A DNA stretch of 45,445 nt from Chlorokybus atmophyticus (taxonomy: Eukaryota > Streptophyta > Chlorokybophyceae > Chlorokybales > Chlorokybaceae). Below, one piece after another: positions 15,932-26,588 of the stretch (position 1 is the stretch's first letter; each line of letters begins with the position of its first letter). The position numbers and the translations under genes are program-made. The notes under the pieces were generated by a model. It searched no databases. It was not told the origin of the DNA and saw nothing but the letters and a program-made list of their open reading frames with translations. Location: NCBI GenBank assembly GCA_009103225.1, contig RHPI01000732.1, forward strand, positions 1 through 45,445, in the 5' to 3' direction.

Positions 15932-16035
15932 TGGTATCGCGTGGCTATGACAAACTTCAATAAAGTGCCAATATCCCAAGAAAATGTCGGATAGTCCGTG
16001 GCAATACGGCATGCACCACACCCGTTTACATGGTA

Positions 16036-16060
16036 GGGTAAGGTGCCCTAACTTCGGACA
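16036..16060 (+). repeat. Left terminal inverted repeat of the pogo-type element
   Basis: 25 bp, starting GGGTAAGGTGCCC right after TA at 16034-16035. It is the exact reverse complement of 19786-19810. Confidence 0.92.
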
Positions 16061-16244
16061 CTTTACACTAGTAAGGTCACCATTAGCTGAGCACTTCACC
16101 GTTTTAGTCAATTGATGGCTTGATTAAAAGCTAGTGTGATGACCTATCTTTCAAGCTTGTCCTTGTGTTTTTAGCCTATCAGATGCGTCCGTGAGCTTCC
16201 GGCAAAGACCAGTCAATAGTGCAGGCGATCTAAAGTGAAGTGAG

Positions 16245-16258
16245 CCTAACTTCGGACA
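16245..16258 (+). repeat. Left subterminal repeat
   Basis: CCTAACTTCGGACA, identical to the inner 14 bases of the left terminal repeat, about 185 bases inward. Confidence 0.85.
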
Positions 16259-16597
16259 GTCTAGTATTGCCTGTATGCTGTAAGACCCAAGGAGGTTGTG
16301 GCGGCGGTGAGCGCCTGTTCGTGGCGAGGGTGTTGTTGTTGTCGTGAGGTTGGATTGTAAGGTCAGTGGCGCATTGGCGGCGCCTTCTACGCACACGTGA
16401 GACGGAGGTAAGGCTTGTGCAGTGTGCATGTGCGGTGTGCACAGAGTTGTGTGAGCAGAACTGTGCATGCGCATGCAGCATGCATAGAGCGTGTGAGCAT
16501 GGCGTGCAAGGGCAGAGGCTTGTCAAGCATGTTTGTATAAACAAGGTAGATGTTGCGCGCTATCTCCAAAAGGGCTAGCTGCATGCACATGCTAGTT

Positions 16598-19238
16598 CTA
16601 GTACAGGATCTTTGCTAGGCGCAAGCCTCCTCTTCTTTGAGCGAATGCACGGTGTTTTGCCAGTGTTGCCTTGGACAGCGCTGGTCTTGCCGTGACGGCA
16701 CAGGTGAGGCCGTCTTCCTCCAGCTCAGCCCATGGCCCTGCAGTCGCTGGGGTGTCGTCCTCGGTGTCACTGCTAACCACCTCCTTGTTGCGCAGGGTTG
16801 CTGCGAGCTTCTTGGCCTCCTTCGCCGCCGCCTTCTTGTGCTGCTTCTCTGCTGCTGCAGCTGCCTTAGCTTCAGCTTTCTGCCTCAATCTCTCCGCCTT
16901 CTCCTGTGCATGGACTTCCTTCTCTTGGGCCTTTGCAGCCTTCTCTCCTGCTGCCTCTTCCCTCTTCCTCCTGAGATCTGCCTTCCTGGCAATCCTGCGT
17001 GCCTCAAGGCGCTCCTTCTCAGCAGCGCGTTCATGCAGATGTTGGATGATCTCGGGGCTGGTGAGGATGGTGGCGGCACGCATGTATGAGGGTCCTCTGG
17101 CATGAGCTCTGAGCTGTCCAGGCAGAACTTCCTCCGTGCCCAACTCCTCCTCCTCTAGAAAATCAGGTACTTGCGAGTTGTTGTTGTCGACGTCTTGAGT
17201 TTGCTCTTCTTCGTCTCCCTCACGGCCAAACTCTGCTGTGAACAGGGCCTCCAAAAGTGCTGGGCTGATGGTGCCTGGCTCTGGCTGGACTTCCATGTCC
17301 TCAGGATCATGCAGACGGTCGTCCAAGGCATGCATGTTCAATGGCCAGAGACCTGCAAGGTGAGACAAGCATAAGAGCTAGTAGACACTGCAAGGAACCC
17401 AAGGCTGCTACTGTGCATGCTTGTGCATAACCTTGCATGAGTTGGCACCGAGAATGAGACTGTGCATGCATCACTGTGCACTGATGCTAATTATGACTGA
17501 CCAAGGCATTGCATCCCAGGGTTACCTGTCTTGCGGAAGCCAGCTATAATGTTGGCAGGACTCATGGCCGTTAAGAAAGGGTTGGCAGTCAGTTGGATGA
17601 AGATCTTTTTACACATCTTCAAGTTGGGGTTGGAGGCCATGACACGAACATACTGGTGCTTGTACGCCTGCTTGAAGCTGCGAAAGCAGCTGACGTCGAG
17701 TACCTGCAAGGTGACCATGTGTTTGTGAGCTGTGCAATGTGCTGGCAACTTATGAAAGTGCATGGTCCCTACAGCAGTTGTACATCAGGCTTTCATACCT
17801 GCATGAGATGGGTGAGATGCGGTGGGAAGGTCAAGATGTGCACTCCGTTCTCAGCAGCTTGTTCCAGCATGTCAAGGTTGAATCTGGAAGAGTGTCCGTC
17901 CACAAGTAGAAGGCCTGGGTTTTCTGAAGAAGCACCGCCAGGTATGTTGTCCATAAACAGCTGAAACCATTGCTAGAATATTTCGTGAGTCATGTATGCG
18001 TTCTCCTGTGTGTCACACAAGTGCATGTTAGTGCATTGTCACATGTACATGCATATGCACATGCACATGGCAGGTACCTACATAGCAAGGCCACTGCCGG
18101 GGGGGGCATCTTCTAACCAATCCATGGTCACACGCTTGCCTTTGCAGATGTACAGGGGGGGCATGTGAGCACCAGCGGCGTTCACACAAGCCATGATGCT
18201 CATATGTTCTCTATTGCCACAGAGTCTGAAACCACGGGGAGCCACCACCTTCACAGTCCCCAAGTTGTCTGGTTCCAGCCCTGTGCCATCCGCATTCCAG
18301 ATGCGTGAAGGGGTGAGTTTCAGGTCCTCTACCGGGCGCTCATACATATGGAAGAAAGAGTGCACAGCTCCTGGGGTCGCCCATTGCCAACGGCGGCGGT
18401 CTAGACCCTCTGCTACTCTCATGCTGAGGTTGTGACGTGACAGGAATAGGCGACACCATTTCTTGCCAGGGATTTTGTTCTCGCCAAACCTCCTCAGCCT
18501 CTCCTCTGCTCCCTCCAGAAGTGTTATCACCTGTCAACACATCCAGTGTCGATTGCTGCACTGAATTGCATCCATTCAAGACTTACCCTGTGTTGCAGTG
18601 CAGCTACGGTGACAGAAGTGGCGTGCTTGCACATGTCCGTCACCCAAATAACCAGTTGATCTTCTTCACTTGCAGCGAGGATGGGAATGCGACCAGGCTG
18701 GCGTGGGTCATTAAACTTGGCAGGGTTTCTGAAGTAATCACTGAGAGTGGACTTGGTAACTCCGATATCGTCAGCTGCCTCACGCAATCCTCTCTCGCCA
18801 GTCCTGATCAGCTCACAGGCGGCCATCATCTTCTCAAGAAGAGTTGAGTTGCGTGAGTACATGGCATACTTGAGGCCCTTAGCCTGCACTAGAGAGCGTA
18901 GGTCTTGAGCCTTGAGGTTGCGTGTAGCCTTGCCCTTTGCTGGTGCAGTTGGCGTGGGGGGTTGCTTACGCTTGCGCCTGGCTTGAGGGGTGCGGTCCTT
19001 TGGGGCCTATACATACATCAGGGTGATGAGAGAAGCTATGGCAGCACTCGTGGCTGACCCAATCTCTCTGACTGGTCCAGCCAGCCAGCAATACCATAGC
19101 ATAGCATAGCATAGACAGCCTAGCTTGCATGCAATGCAATGCACATGTACTTGAGTTGCAGCTTACCCCGGAGTTGTTGGTGACATTGCTATCTTGATTG
19201 CCGCTCTCAAGACTGCATGCTGCTCGTGTCCGCACCAT
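16598..19238 (-). CDS. Pogo-type DDE transposase, six exons, two in-frame TAG
   Basis: Exons on the minus strand: 19238-19167, 19006-18587, 18530-18078, 18005-17799, 17703-17526 and 17352-16598 (about 695 codons). The domains run in order. First is a basic N-terminus with a helix-turn-helix (REAADDIGVTKSTLSDYF). Then comes the CENP-B/Tc5 DNA-binding repeat (IPGKKWCRLFLSRHNLS). The DDE domain follows, with Asp residues in IWNADGTGLEP, LLLVDGHSS and LDVSCFRSFK. Last is TGLWPLN followed by a Lys/Glu/Ala-rich coiled coil. In-frame TAG codons occur at 18080-18078, just before a GTACCT donor (the only donor choice that keeps phase), and at 17975-17973 (EIF-TAG-QWF). It ends in TAG. Either the copy is a recent pseudogene or TAG is read as an amino acid. 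Binding to the element's terminal repeats and cut-and-paste at TA is known for the family. Confidence 0.82.
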
Positions 19239-19768
19239 GTTTGCAACACCACCACCACAACAGCACCCTAACACACACACTTGAATGTGGCTTGAAGCAC
19301 CACACTAGGCCTTATATATGATAGCCCTTGCATGTTGACTACTTTTACAATGTAACACACCGCCATCAGTTAGCTTCCCTCATTGCTATCACCATTTTGA
19401 TATTTCACCTAACGCGTAAGCTTTTTGCACATGCTATCTTTATGGCCCATAACTTGGCGGCTGATTGGTCGATTAGGCTGCGCATAGATTCATTGCGAAG
19501 GTAATTAGATGATCTACCATATGCAAAAAACCCCACCGCCAAATCCCACCTCAGTCCTTATTGGCGATAGTTCAAAGTTAACAATGACCATGCAAACCAG
19601 CGCCCAAATTTCAAACTATTTGTAATTTGGCGGGTCAAAACAGCTCGGATTGGCGTCTAGAACCAGTAGCAGGCTCATTGTGACCAATCACAACACCTCA
19701 CCAAATTTCAAGCCAATTGGCCGCCAAATGTAGATTCTACAGTATATTTTGCACGTCAACAAGGCAAC

Positions 19769-19782
19769 TGTCCGAAGTTAGG
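19769..19782 (-). repeat. Right subterminal repeat
   Basis: TGTCCGAAGTTAGG, the inverse of the left subterminal copy, only 3 bases from the right terminal repeat. Confidence 0.85.
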
Positions 19783-19785
19783 GTC

Positions 19786-19810
19786 TGTCCGAAGTTAGGG
19801 CACCTTACCC
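19786..19810 (-). repeat. Right terminal inverted repeat of the pogo-type element
   Basis: 25 bp ending ...GCACCTTACCC followed by TA at 19811-19812. It is the exact reverse complement of 16036-16060. Confidence 0.92.
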
Positions 19811-20207
19811 TACTGCCCCGTTCTCTGAGGCGACGCAACACCGGCGGTGTGTTTTACGGTTGCACTGCAAGCTGTGTCGCAGCCAACCCTGGCGACCCAC
19901 GCTCGATAGTCCATTGTCAAGTCTTGTCTATCATTGCAATGTGTGTGTCACGACCGCCAAGGCGTCCGCGCCAGCTAACACAGCCACAAGAGTCTTGCTT
20001 GGCGCGTTGTCAGCCACCTTCGCCGTCACACAAGTTGCCAAGTCCTGACAACCTTTTTGTCTGTTTGCGTCGTCTCTGGGCACGGGCAGATTGCCGGCGG
20101 TGTGGCATACAGACAAGGGGCTGTGTGGGGACTCGCTATTGCAGCTCCACCACCGCCGGTCATCAGTCAAGTGAGTGCGCAGTTGTGAGAGTGTCGCATG
20201 CGTCCTG
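19811..20207. other. No gene recognised
   Basis: Flank between the transposon and the repeats upstream of the small secreted-protein gene. One plus-strand frame is open across most of it, without a motif. Confidence 0.4.
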
Positions 20208-20258
20208 GTCACGTCACGTCACGTCACGTCACGCATGCATGCATGCATGCATGCATGC
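20208..20258. repeat. (GTCAC)n followed by (GCAT)n
   Basis: About five GTCAC units pass directly into about six GCAT units. GCATGC clusters of this kind recur all over the window. Confidence 0.9.
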
Positions 20259-20307
20259 GTGTGGCTAGCGCTGTGTGGTATGTCGCAACGTAAGCACGGC
20301 TGCATAG

Positions 20308-20339
20308 ATGCCAGCTTGCTCATATAAGCGAGCTGGCAT
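20308..20339. repeat. Short hairpin with 13-bp arms
   Basis: ATGCCAGCTTGCT and AGCGAGCTGGCAT pair with one G-T wobble around a CATATA loop. It lies about 245 bases upstream of the start codon at 20585. Confidence 0.65.
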
Positions 20340-20584
20340 TCATGCAGGCTGTACACTTGCCTCAACGCCGCAGCACAGCAGCAGCGCATGCGCTGTACGG
20401 TGTGCCTTTGTGTGCTGTGTTTAGGGTTCGGGTCTTGGCTGTGCACTACTGCATTGGCCTCTGGCTTGGCTGCTGCCAGCTGCATTGTGTGCATTGGCGG
20501 CCTGAGTTTGAGCATGCACGACCCGACACTGATGTCTTTGTTTTTCCCCCTGTTCCAGCCCACCCACCCACCCACCCACCCGTC

Positions 20585-21242
20585 ATGGCTCGCGCGGGCA
20601 GCAGCCCCCTCCATGCCGTGGCCGCCGCGCTGTTGTGCGCCGTGCTGCTGGTCTCCTCCGCCGGCAGCAGCCTTGCGGCGCAGCCTACCGCGTCGGACTT
20701 GGCGCTGACGCTGAAGGGCTTGGGTGACAGTGCCTTGCTGGAGCAGAAGAGGGCGGAGGGCATCGTCGTCGGCAGTGGCGCAGAGTACCGTTCCCCGGGG
20801 TCATCAAGGGACTCAGCGACCTGGAAGTTAGCAGTCGGGCAACCGCCGACGTAAGTTGTTGTTGTTGTTGTTGATGATGATGATTGTGTGCGTGTGCGTG
20901 TGTGTATGGCAACAGCAACTGACACGATTGTGTTCTTCACAGGCCCTGGAGACTGCGAATCCCTACCCCAAGCAGTCAGACCAGAAGCTTGTGTACGAGG
21001 CGTTTAAGAACTTCTTCATGGACCTGGAGAAGGTTGCGACAACCATCCGTAATTGCTTCAGACGCTTGACAGTCCCTGACGCCCGTCTCGTTGCCCTCCC
21101 CATGCGCGAAGCGCTCCTCAGACTGCAGGGTGATGGCTTGGACCATCTCGCCGAAGCCATCATCGACATCATCCCCGACGATGAAGATCTGGCCAGGCAA
21201 GCCAAGGACGCACTCTTCCAAGAGTTGTACTACACCTTTTGA
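20585..21242 (+). CDS. Small secreted protein, two exons, one frameshift
   Basis: Exon 1 is 20585-20850 and exon 2 is 20943-21242 (TGA), joined by a GT-AG intron rich in GTT/GAT/GTG repeats. Exon 1 begins with a clear signal peptide (AAALLCAVLLVSSAGSSLAA) and LALTLKGLGDSALLEQKRAE. The only frame that joins exon 2 in phase is the one ending VIKGLSDLEVSSRATAD, which is offset by one base from the signal-peptide frame. Exon 1 is 266 nt, one short of a multiple of three, so one base is missing near 20780-20795 (sequencing error or mutation). Exon 2 (LVYEAFKNFFMDLEKVATTI, LVALPMREALLRLQGDGLDH) is helical and ends in a short acidic and aromatic tail. I do not recognise the family. An ACCC repeat lies directly before the ATG. 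Confidence 0.6.
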
Positions 21243-22013
21243 GAAAGGTGGTGTAAGACTCCTGAAAGAGGTGTCGCCAATGCACATTTCTCAGGCCTTT
21301 TCGGCTCGTTGGATGATTTGCTTGACCGCTAAGCATAACTTGTCCTTTGGTCTGGCGGTGTTGCTAGCTCAGGCCGTGAGTGATATATGCGTCTGTACAG
21401 GTGTGTAGTAGATTTTTTAGGGGTTACGAGAAGTGTGTAGGCATGAATATCCACATGTCCGGAGGGTACAAGCCCGATATATCGTGTCTGGAGAGAGAGT
21501 ATGAAGTGATGTGCACATAAGCGTACACCGTGATGTGTAACAGATCCCGTGTTGTTTTCAAAGGTGTGTGCATATAGGGGAATGGCATTGGCGGCCTTGT
21601 GGTTAGCATTTGCAATGCAGAAGTTGTATCGTAATACGTCACAGTATATATGCAACAAGGTGGGAAGCATAGCGGGCAAAAGTCTGTATGCACGCGCTTG
21701 CACTTCAAGTCAAGTAGTCCTGTGCTAAGCGTGTGTGCTGGATCGTAGCTAATAACATAGCTGAGACGTTTTTGCTGTGTTGCGTAGCTGTGTGCTTGAG
21801 CAAGCAGACTGACAGACGCTTGCTTGGGTGACTGCCTTGTGCATGCATGTGCGCCACTGCGTGTTTCACCCAAACCCAACCTCTGTGTGAAACCTCTAAC
21901 CATATCCCATCCTGCCCACCCACCTCCCGAGTTGCGCGCACACACCTTGGACCTACGCATGGCAGGGGCTGGCTTGCGGGAGAAGTGTGCGTGTCTACAG
22001 AAAATCGAAGACG

Positions 22014-22059
<46 letters not shown>

Positions 22060-22600
22060 ACTATGAGAGAGTGTTCATGGCATGCGTTCCTAATGTGCGG
22101 TGGTGATGATCAGGCCTTCTCGAGGCGGTGCTGACCTGCAGGGGAGGTAGGTATAGTTCGTGTCTACTTGTACATAAACGGAGATGTTGTGCCCATATCG
22201 TCAGTTACAATCAGTTAATGACTTACCCACACCCAGATCTGTGTGCGTGTGCGTGTGCGTGTGAAGTGCGTGCACGACAACGAGCACGTGCGTGTGTGCG
22301 GGTGCATACCGAACCGGCAACCGGCGTGCGTGGCTGAGCGTATGTGCATTCCCATCCAGCAGGCGGAGTCCGCCTGCATCCAAGCTGATGTGCATAGGTG
22401 GGGATAACTCCCTACCACCACCACCCTCCCCCTACAGCTCTCAATCACCTCACGTGGGGGAATGGATGCGCGTGGCTGAATCAGCACACGGATACACCAT
22501 GAGCGCATGCACATGTACGCACACGTGTACACGCGCACATCCAATCACCCAGCCACACGAGCGCGTGGTCAGGCAGACACGGATTCACACACGCACACGC
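21243..22600. other. Unrecognised stretch with TG repeats
   Basis: No gene is recognised. Pure TG repeats run at 22015-22058, and GTGTGC low-complexity sequence lies at about 22230-22300. Long frames here are repeat-driven. Confidence 0.45.
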
Positions 22601-22831
22601 ATGGCTAACCATCAGGACGCAAGCGAGATCGAGGGGCAGCTGCGACGGACGGCCGCAGTGGATGCAGCTACAGACTGCTTACGCAGCATTTTTGAGTGTG
22701 ACATCAGACACAAAGGAGTGAATATGGAGATGCCTCAGGGCAGTACATACCCGCACAACGCCGCGCTCTTCGTGCAACTCGCCTTACCCCATCCTCGCCC
22801 TCCTCTAACTGCATCATGCTCATCACGATGA
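22601..22831 (+). CDS. Possible 76-residue protein, unknown
   Basis: An ATG after a CACACACGC stretch opens a 76-codon frame ending in TGA. The sequence looks protein-like for most of its length (MANHQDASEIEGQLRRTAAV, then DCLRSIFECDIRHKG). No domain is recognised. It could be the first exon of a longer gene, since a donor-like site is not needed to end it, or chance. I include it because its codon use resembles the better-supported genes. Confidence 0.3.
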   Translation: MANHQDASEIEGQLRRTAAVDAATDCLRSIFECDIRHKGVNMEMPQGSTYPHNAALFVQLALPHPRPPLTASCSSR

Positions 22832-23314
22832 TCACGCGTGCTACCTGCACCTTTCGCTTCGTTCGTCACAGTTGGTTGAAGTGGAATGACACCACTTCAT
22901 GCTGTTGCTGCTGCTGATGCTTGTGTCTCAGAAGCCTTGCGACCAACACGCATGCGTGGGTGCGCACGTGGGCGCGTCAAGCAGCGTGTTCGTTCTGTCC
23001 AACATGTCACTGCTACCGGTGGTATTGTTGCTCTTGGATTCGCAGCAGGTACAAGATGCAGACGCGCAAACCAACAGGACGAGACGGCCCAGCTCGATCA
23101 GCAGCTAGCAATGCACAAGTGGAGGAGTACAGAGCGATGTGAGACCAAGGAGACTAGTCTTAAGACAAGCACATAGACTACATGAACAGCACACGGGGCA
23201 ATCATACCATCATGTGAATGCCCCTTGTCTACATGAATTGCACCCCGCCTGATTGATGTGCTGGCAATGCGCTTTTGCGCTTGTCACAGTGCTGTGCTGT
23301 GTTTGGATAGTGGA

Positions 23315-23383
23315 TGCATGAGCGCATTGCATGCTGGCCCATGCTGATCAGCATGGGCCAGCATGCAGCAATGCGCTCATGCA
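23315..23383. repeat. Near-perfect palindrome, arms of 33 and 36 bases
   Basis: TGCATGAGCGCATTG plus CATGCTGGCCCATGCTGA meets its reverse complement directly, with no loop (centre between 23347 and 23348). The only flaw is a three-base GCA insertion in the right arm. The inner 36 bases are a perfect palindrome. Confidence 0.85.
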
Positions 23384-24740
23384 CGACGACAGCAATCAGC
23401 TTGCGCTGTTGGTGCCTGGCCTCGTCGTGCTGCATATCAAATCCTGCTGCGACATGCATGCATGTTGCTGTTGTTGGCAGCAAGAGTCTGTGTACGTGGA
23501 TAGGTAGGTGGGCTTCTGGGTGGTGGCGGCGGCGGCGGCGGCGGCGACATGGTCCTTCTTAGCTGTTGGATGAGAGACACGGAGCGCCTCATCCTGCTGT
23601 GTCGCCGGCCGGGTGCTTAAACGTGTGAGCTGCGCGTGCTGCGGGAGGTCGACCGCTGCTAAGTGGGTGCAGTGGGGTGGGGTGTTTGGGCCAGCTGTAA
23701 GCTAAGCAAAGAACATGCGAAGCAGCAGCAGAGAAACATCGCTGCAGGTCAGGTGTAGTCTGACGTTCTCAGCATCGCTGAATACACGCATGCCATGGTG
23801 GTGGTTGTGTGTGCCAGCTGAGAATGAGCAGCGACTTGCAACCGTAGGTGGCGCACGCTGCGCCTTGCATGATTTCCATCAGCAACTCCGATATTGAGTG
23901 GTAGCATTGCGCCATTGTTGCTGCGCCCGAATGGTTGCAAACATGTCGGTGTAAGCACAACTAGCGTGTCGTTTGACACCAAGCAGATCATGAATGCTGC
24001 TGTTGGCAAGCACTTTGCCAGACAGAGTGTCTTGCAATGCAGCAAATGAAGCAGCCATTCTTTCAGCAACACAGCATGCTTGCCGCGGGGCATGAGACTA
24101 GAGTCATTTGGTTTCAAAAGCTCGAGTGCCAAGCGGGTCGACAAAAATGAATCACAACGTATACAGTGCAACAATGCTCTGCAACTCTATGCACAAATGC
24201 ATGTCCATGTCTGTTACTTTGCACTGGCAGCTTCTACGGTTGTGCACAAGCGTGCGCAGTAGGCCAGACTGGAAACTGCAGAAGCTATGTGATTCAATTG
24301 TTAGGGCTGAGTTACTTACAAAAGCAGCAGCACAGCAATGCAATGCAATGCAATCTCCTCACTCCGTTTGACCTCAGCCAAACACACACCCGGTCGTATT
24401 TTCGTCCGGCAATGTGCGCCTGTATGCCCCTGAGTCCACAGTATCCATGGAATGGGTAACACATAACAGCTGCAACTACTTTCACCATGTTCGTGTTGTT
24501 CTCACCGACTCACGATTATGCAGGCCTGACTGGCGTCTGGTTATCAGCGCCAGAGGCGGTCATCATGAATGACCACGTGTTGCTGCAAGTTCTTAAGACA
24601 GCGGTCTTGCCATCAACACATGAGGGTTGCGAGTTGTGCATCCAAGGTGAACAACGCGTCGGTCGCGACAAGCACGCATGTTGGTCTCGGCAGCAGCCAG
24701 CCGCCATGACAGCTTCCCAGCTTGCACAGGCCTTGCTTGC
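23384..24740. other. No firm gene
   Basis: Apart from the weak exon candidate at 24058-23879, nothing is recognisable. A (GGC)n run lies at about 23525-23548. Confidence 0.4.
23879..24058 (-). CDS. Weak exon candidate, unknown
   Basis: A 59-codon minus-strand frame reads like a helical protein (MAASFAALQDTLSGKVLANS, then TDMFATIRAQQQWRNATTQY) and ends at TGA. There is no motif and no second exon, and an overlapping frame on the same strand is also open. Treat as speculative. Confidence 0.18.
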   Translation of the reverse strand: MAASFAALQDTLSGKVLANSSIHDLLGVKRHASCAYTDMFATIRAQQQWRNATTQYRSC

Positions 24741-25102
24741 AGCATGCAGAGCGACATAGCGCATACCAACAACACCATTGTCAGGTTGACCACCGGGTTC
24801 ATTCACTACCTCACACGCTGCACTATCCCTACCACCCCGTTAGCCATGTAAGCATGCACATGCATATGCGTTCACCTGCACACCGGCCGTTGGTTCGCGG
24901 CCCAGTCTTAGCTGAGGCAGCAGCAGCAGCAGCAGACCCAACGGACTTTCCCTCCTCCTCCGCCCACATCACCACCGCCACCCACAACTGCGTCATACAC
25001 CCTGCTGTGGCTGCGTCGTTAGGGTTTGCGCCCATTAGCGCGCAGCATGCATACGTACAGCACGTCGCACTCCCTTTTCGCAGTGCTGTGTACTCCACCG
25101 TG
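24741..25102 (+). repeat. Direct duplication, unit 1 (possibly coding)
   Basis: 362 bases, highly similar to 25516-25882. It holds an open stretch ATG CAG AGC... (MQSDIAHTNNTIVRLTTGF) ending at CCAT before a GTAAGC donor. A second open stretch follows with an Ala run and the sequence LGFAPISAQHAYVQHVALPF. Both stretches stay open in both copies, with changes that mostly alter single residues. The family is not recognised. Confidence 0.7.
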
Positions 25103-25515
25103 ATGACACGGGCAGACCTCGCTGCTCCCCATGTACTGCAATTCGCCGTAGTAATCCTGCTCGGGTGCTCCTTGCACGAAGTGAGGGCGAGGCTGTCGAT
25201 GCCGGCCGAGCACTGCCTGCATGCATGGCCAACGGGGTGCTGCCTCGCTATGCTATTCGCATGTCTATGCATGCATGGTGCCCCCGGTCAAGCACCCTAT
25301 TCACACCCAATAGTCACAAGCAATTAGCAACCAACCTATGGGACTAAGGGGACCTCCCCTATGCCTCAATATAGGGTAGCTAGGCGCACACCTCAACCAG
25401 CGTGGGCTGACCTAGCTTGCCTCCGGCTCGGGACGGCCTGAAGGACTGCCAGGGCGTAGTATGTACATACAATGCGAAACGGCAATGCACATGCAAAGTG
25501 GCATGCACAGTCAGC
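25103..25515. other. Spacer between the two duplicated units
   Basis: Nothing recognised; the sequence is unique apart from GCATGC-rich words. Confidence 0.4.
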
Positions 25516-25882
25516 AGCATGCAGAGCAACATAGCGCATACCAACAACACCATTGTCAGGTTGACCACCGAGTTTATTTACTACCTCATACGCTGCACTA
25601 TCCCTACCACCCAGTTAGCCATGTAGCCATGTAAGCATGCGCATGCATATGCGTTCACCTGCACAACGGCCGTTGGTTAGCGGCCCAGTTTTCGCCGAGG
25701 CAGCAGCAGCAGCAGACCCAACGGACTCCCCCTCCTCCTCCGCCCACATCACCACCTCCACCCACAACTGCTTCATACACCCTGCTGTGGCTGCGTCGTT
25801 AGGGTTTGCGCCCATTAGCGCGCAGCATGCATACGCACAGCACGTCGCACTCCCTTTTCGCAGTGCTGTGTACTCCACCGTG
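25516..25882 (+). repeat. Direct duplication, unit 2 (possibly coding)
   Basis: Counterpart of unit 1, offset by about 775-780 bases. The first open stretch differs at a few residues (MQSNIAHTNNTIVRLTTEF), and its donor region has a small insertion (GTAGCCATGTAAGC). Homology stops abruptly after TACTCCACCGTG in both units. Confidence 0.7.
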
Positions 25883-26588
25883 TATGCCATGCCCATTGCA
25901 TCCCTTGGACATTACCATACTATACTTGTACAATGCCACCACAAAACATGGAGACATTTAAGGCAATCACATGTATGCAACGTCGGCATGCAATCCACCA
26001 GTATAAAACTGGCTGAAAGGAGTTCGGTCAAATACTTTATGCATCAACCATTTGCAGGGTCTATCATGTGCTAATACTGCGTGCTCACGAGGATACTGTG
26101 CTCGAGCAGGGATAGTGGTTGTCATTAAGTTAAGGGTAGGTTTGCTGCCACGACTATTATCTTAATTAGCCCGAGATACTCAACCTACTCAACAGATCTC
26201 CATGTGTATACAATATGTTAGCATTTGATTGTGACCTCTAGGAACTGAGGTGAGTTGTATGCCCAAGGGCACAATAACGTAAAAATCCTCACCTTCAGAT
26301 GCAAAGTGCTTGTCCTCCGCGCCTGTGGTGAATTAATGAGTAATCAGCGTAGACATGCCGCACAATGTATTGTATGGGTGGATGCACCTGTCAATGTGCG
26401 CATGCGCACACATTGAAATGGCATATTTTGTGAGCGCTTGTAGACAATGATGCATGCGTGCAACAGTAATATTCTGCCTCAATGCATAGCGCACACATAC
26501 GCATATGGTAGGTGAGCAGCAGCATGCAAGACACATTATATAATGGGTGAGTTTCGCCATACATGGCATTATCACTATATAGTATGCA
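25883..26588. other. No gene recognised
   Basis: AT-rich, with many short stops in all frames. Confidence 0.45.

Larger units (their letters stand above)
13229..16032. other. Unrecognised 2.8-kb stretch
   Basis: No exon series or domain is visible on either strand; frames of up to about 100 codons have no motif. A short phrase (GTGAACGAGATACA with flanking TGATGCAATCAT-like sequence) occurs near 15065-15105 and again near 15690-15730, suggesting a diverged repeat. Confidence 0.45.
16036..19810 (-). mobile_element. Complete pogo-type (Tc1/mariner superfamily) transposon
   Basis: A 3,775-bp unit is bounded by perfect 25-bp terminal inverted repeats (GGGTAAGGTGCC...TTCGGACA) and flanked on both sides by TA, the expected target duplication for this superfamily. 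Copies of CCTAACTTCGGACA also lie inside the ends, at 16245-16258 and inverted at 19769-19782. They are candidate transposase-binding sites. The six-exon transposase gene fills most of the interior on the minus strand. Identical terminal repeats suggest fairly recent activity. Two in-frame TAG codons in the gene (see its entry) leave its coding ability in doubt. Confidence 0.88.

Noticed and set aside
16637-17105. Plus-strand Leu/Cys/Ser-rich frames of about 150 codons
   Set aside because: They are the antisense of the transposase's Lys/Glu/Ala coiled-coil exon, which joins the other exons in phase.
22899-23108. Short hydrophobic protein starting MLLLLLMLV
   Set aside because: It arises from a CTG/TTG repeat, has no downstream exon or domain, and ends in TAG with no homologue visible.
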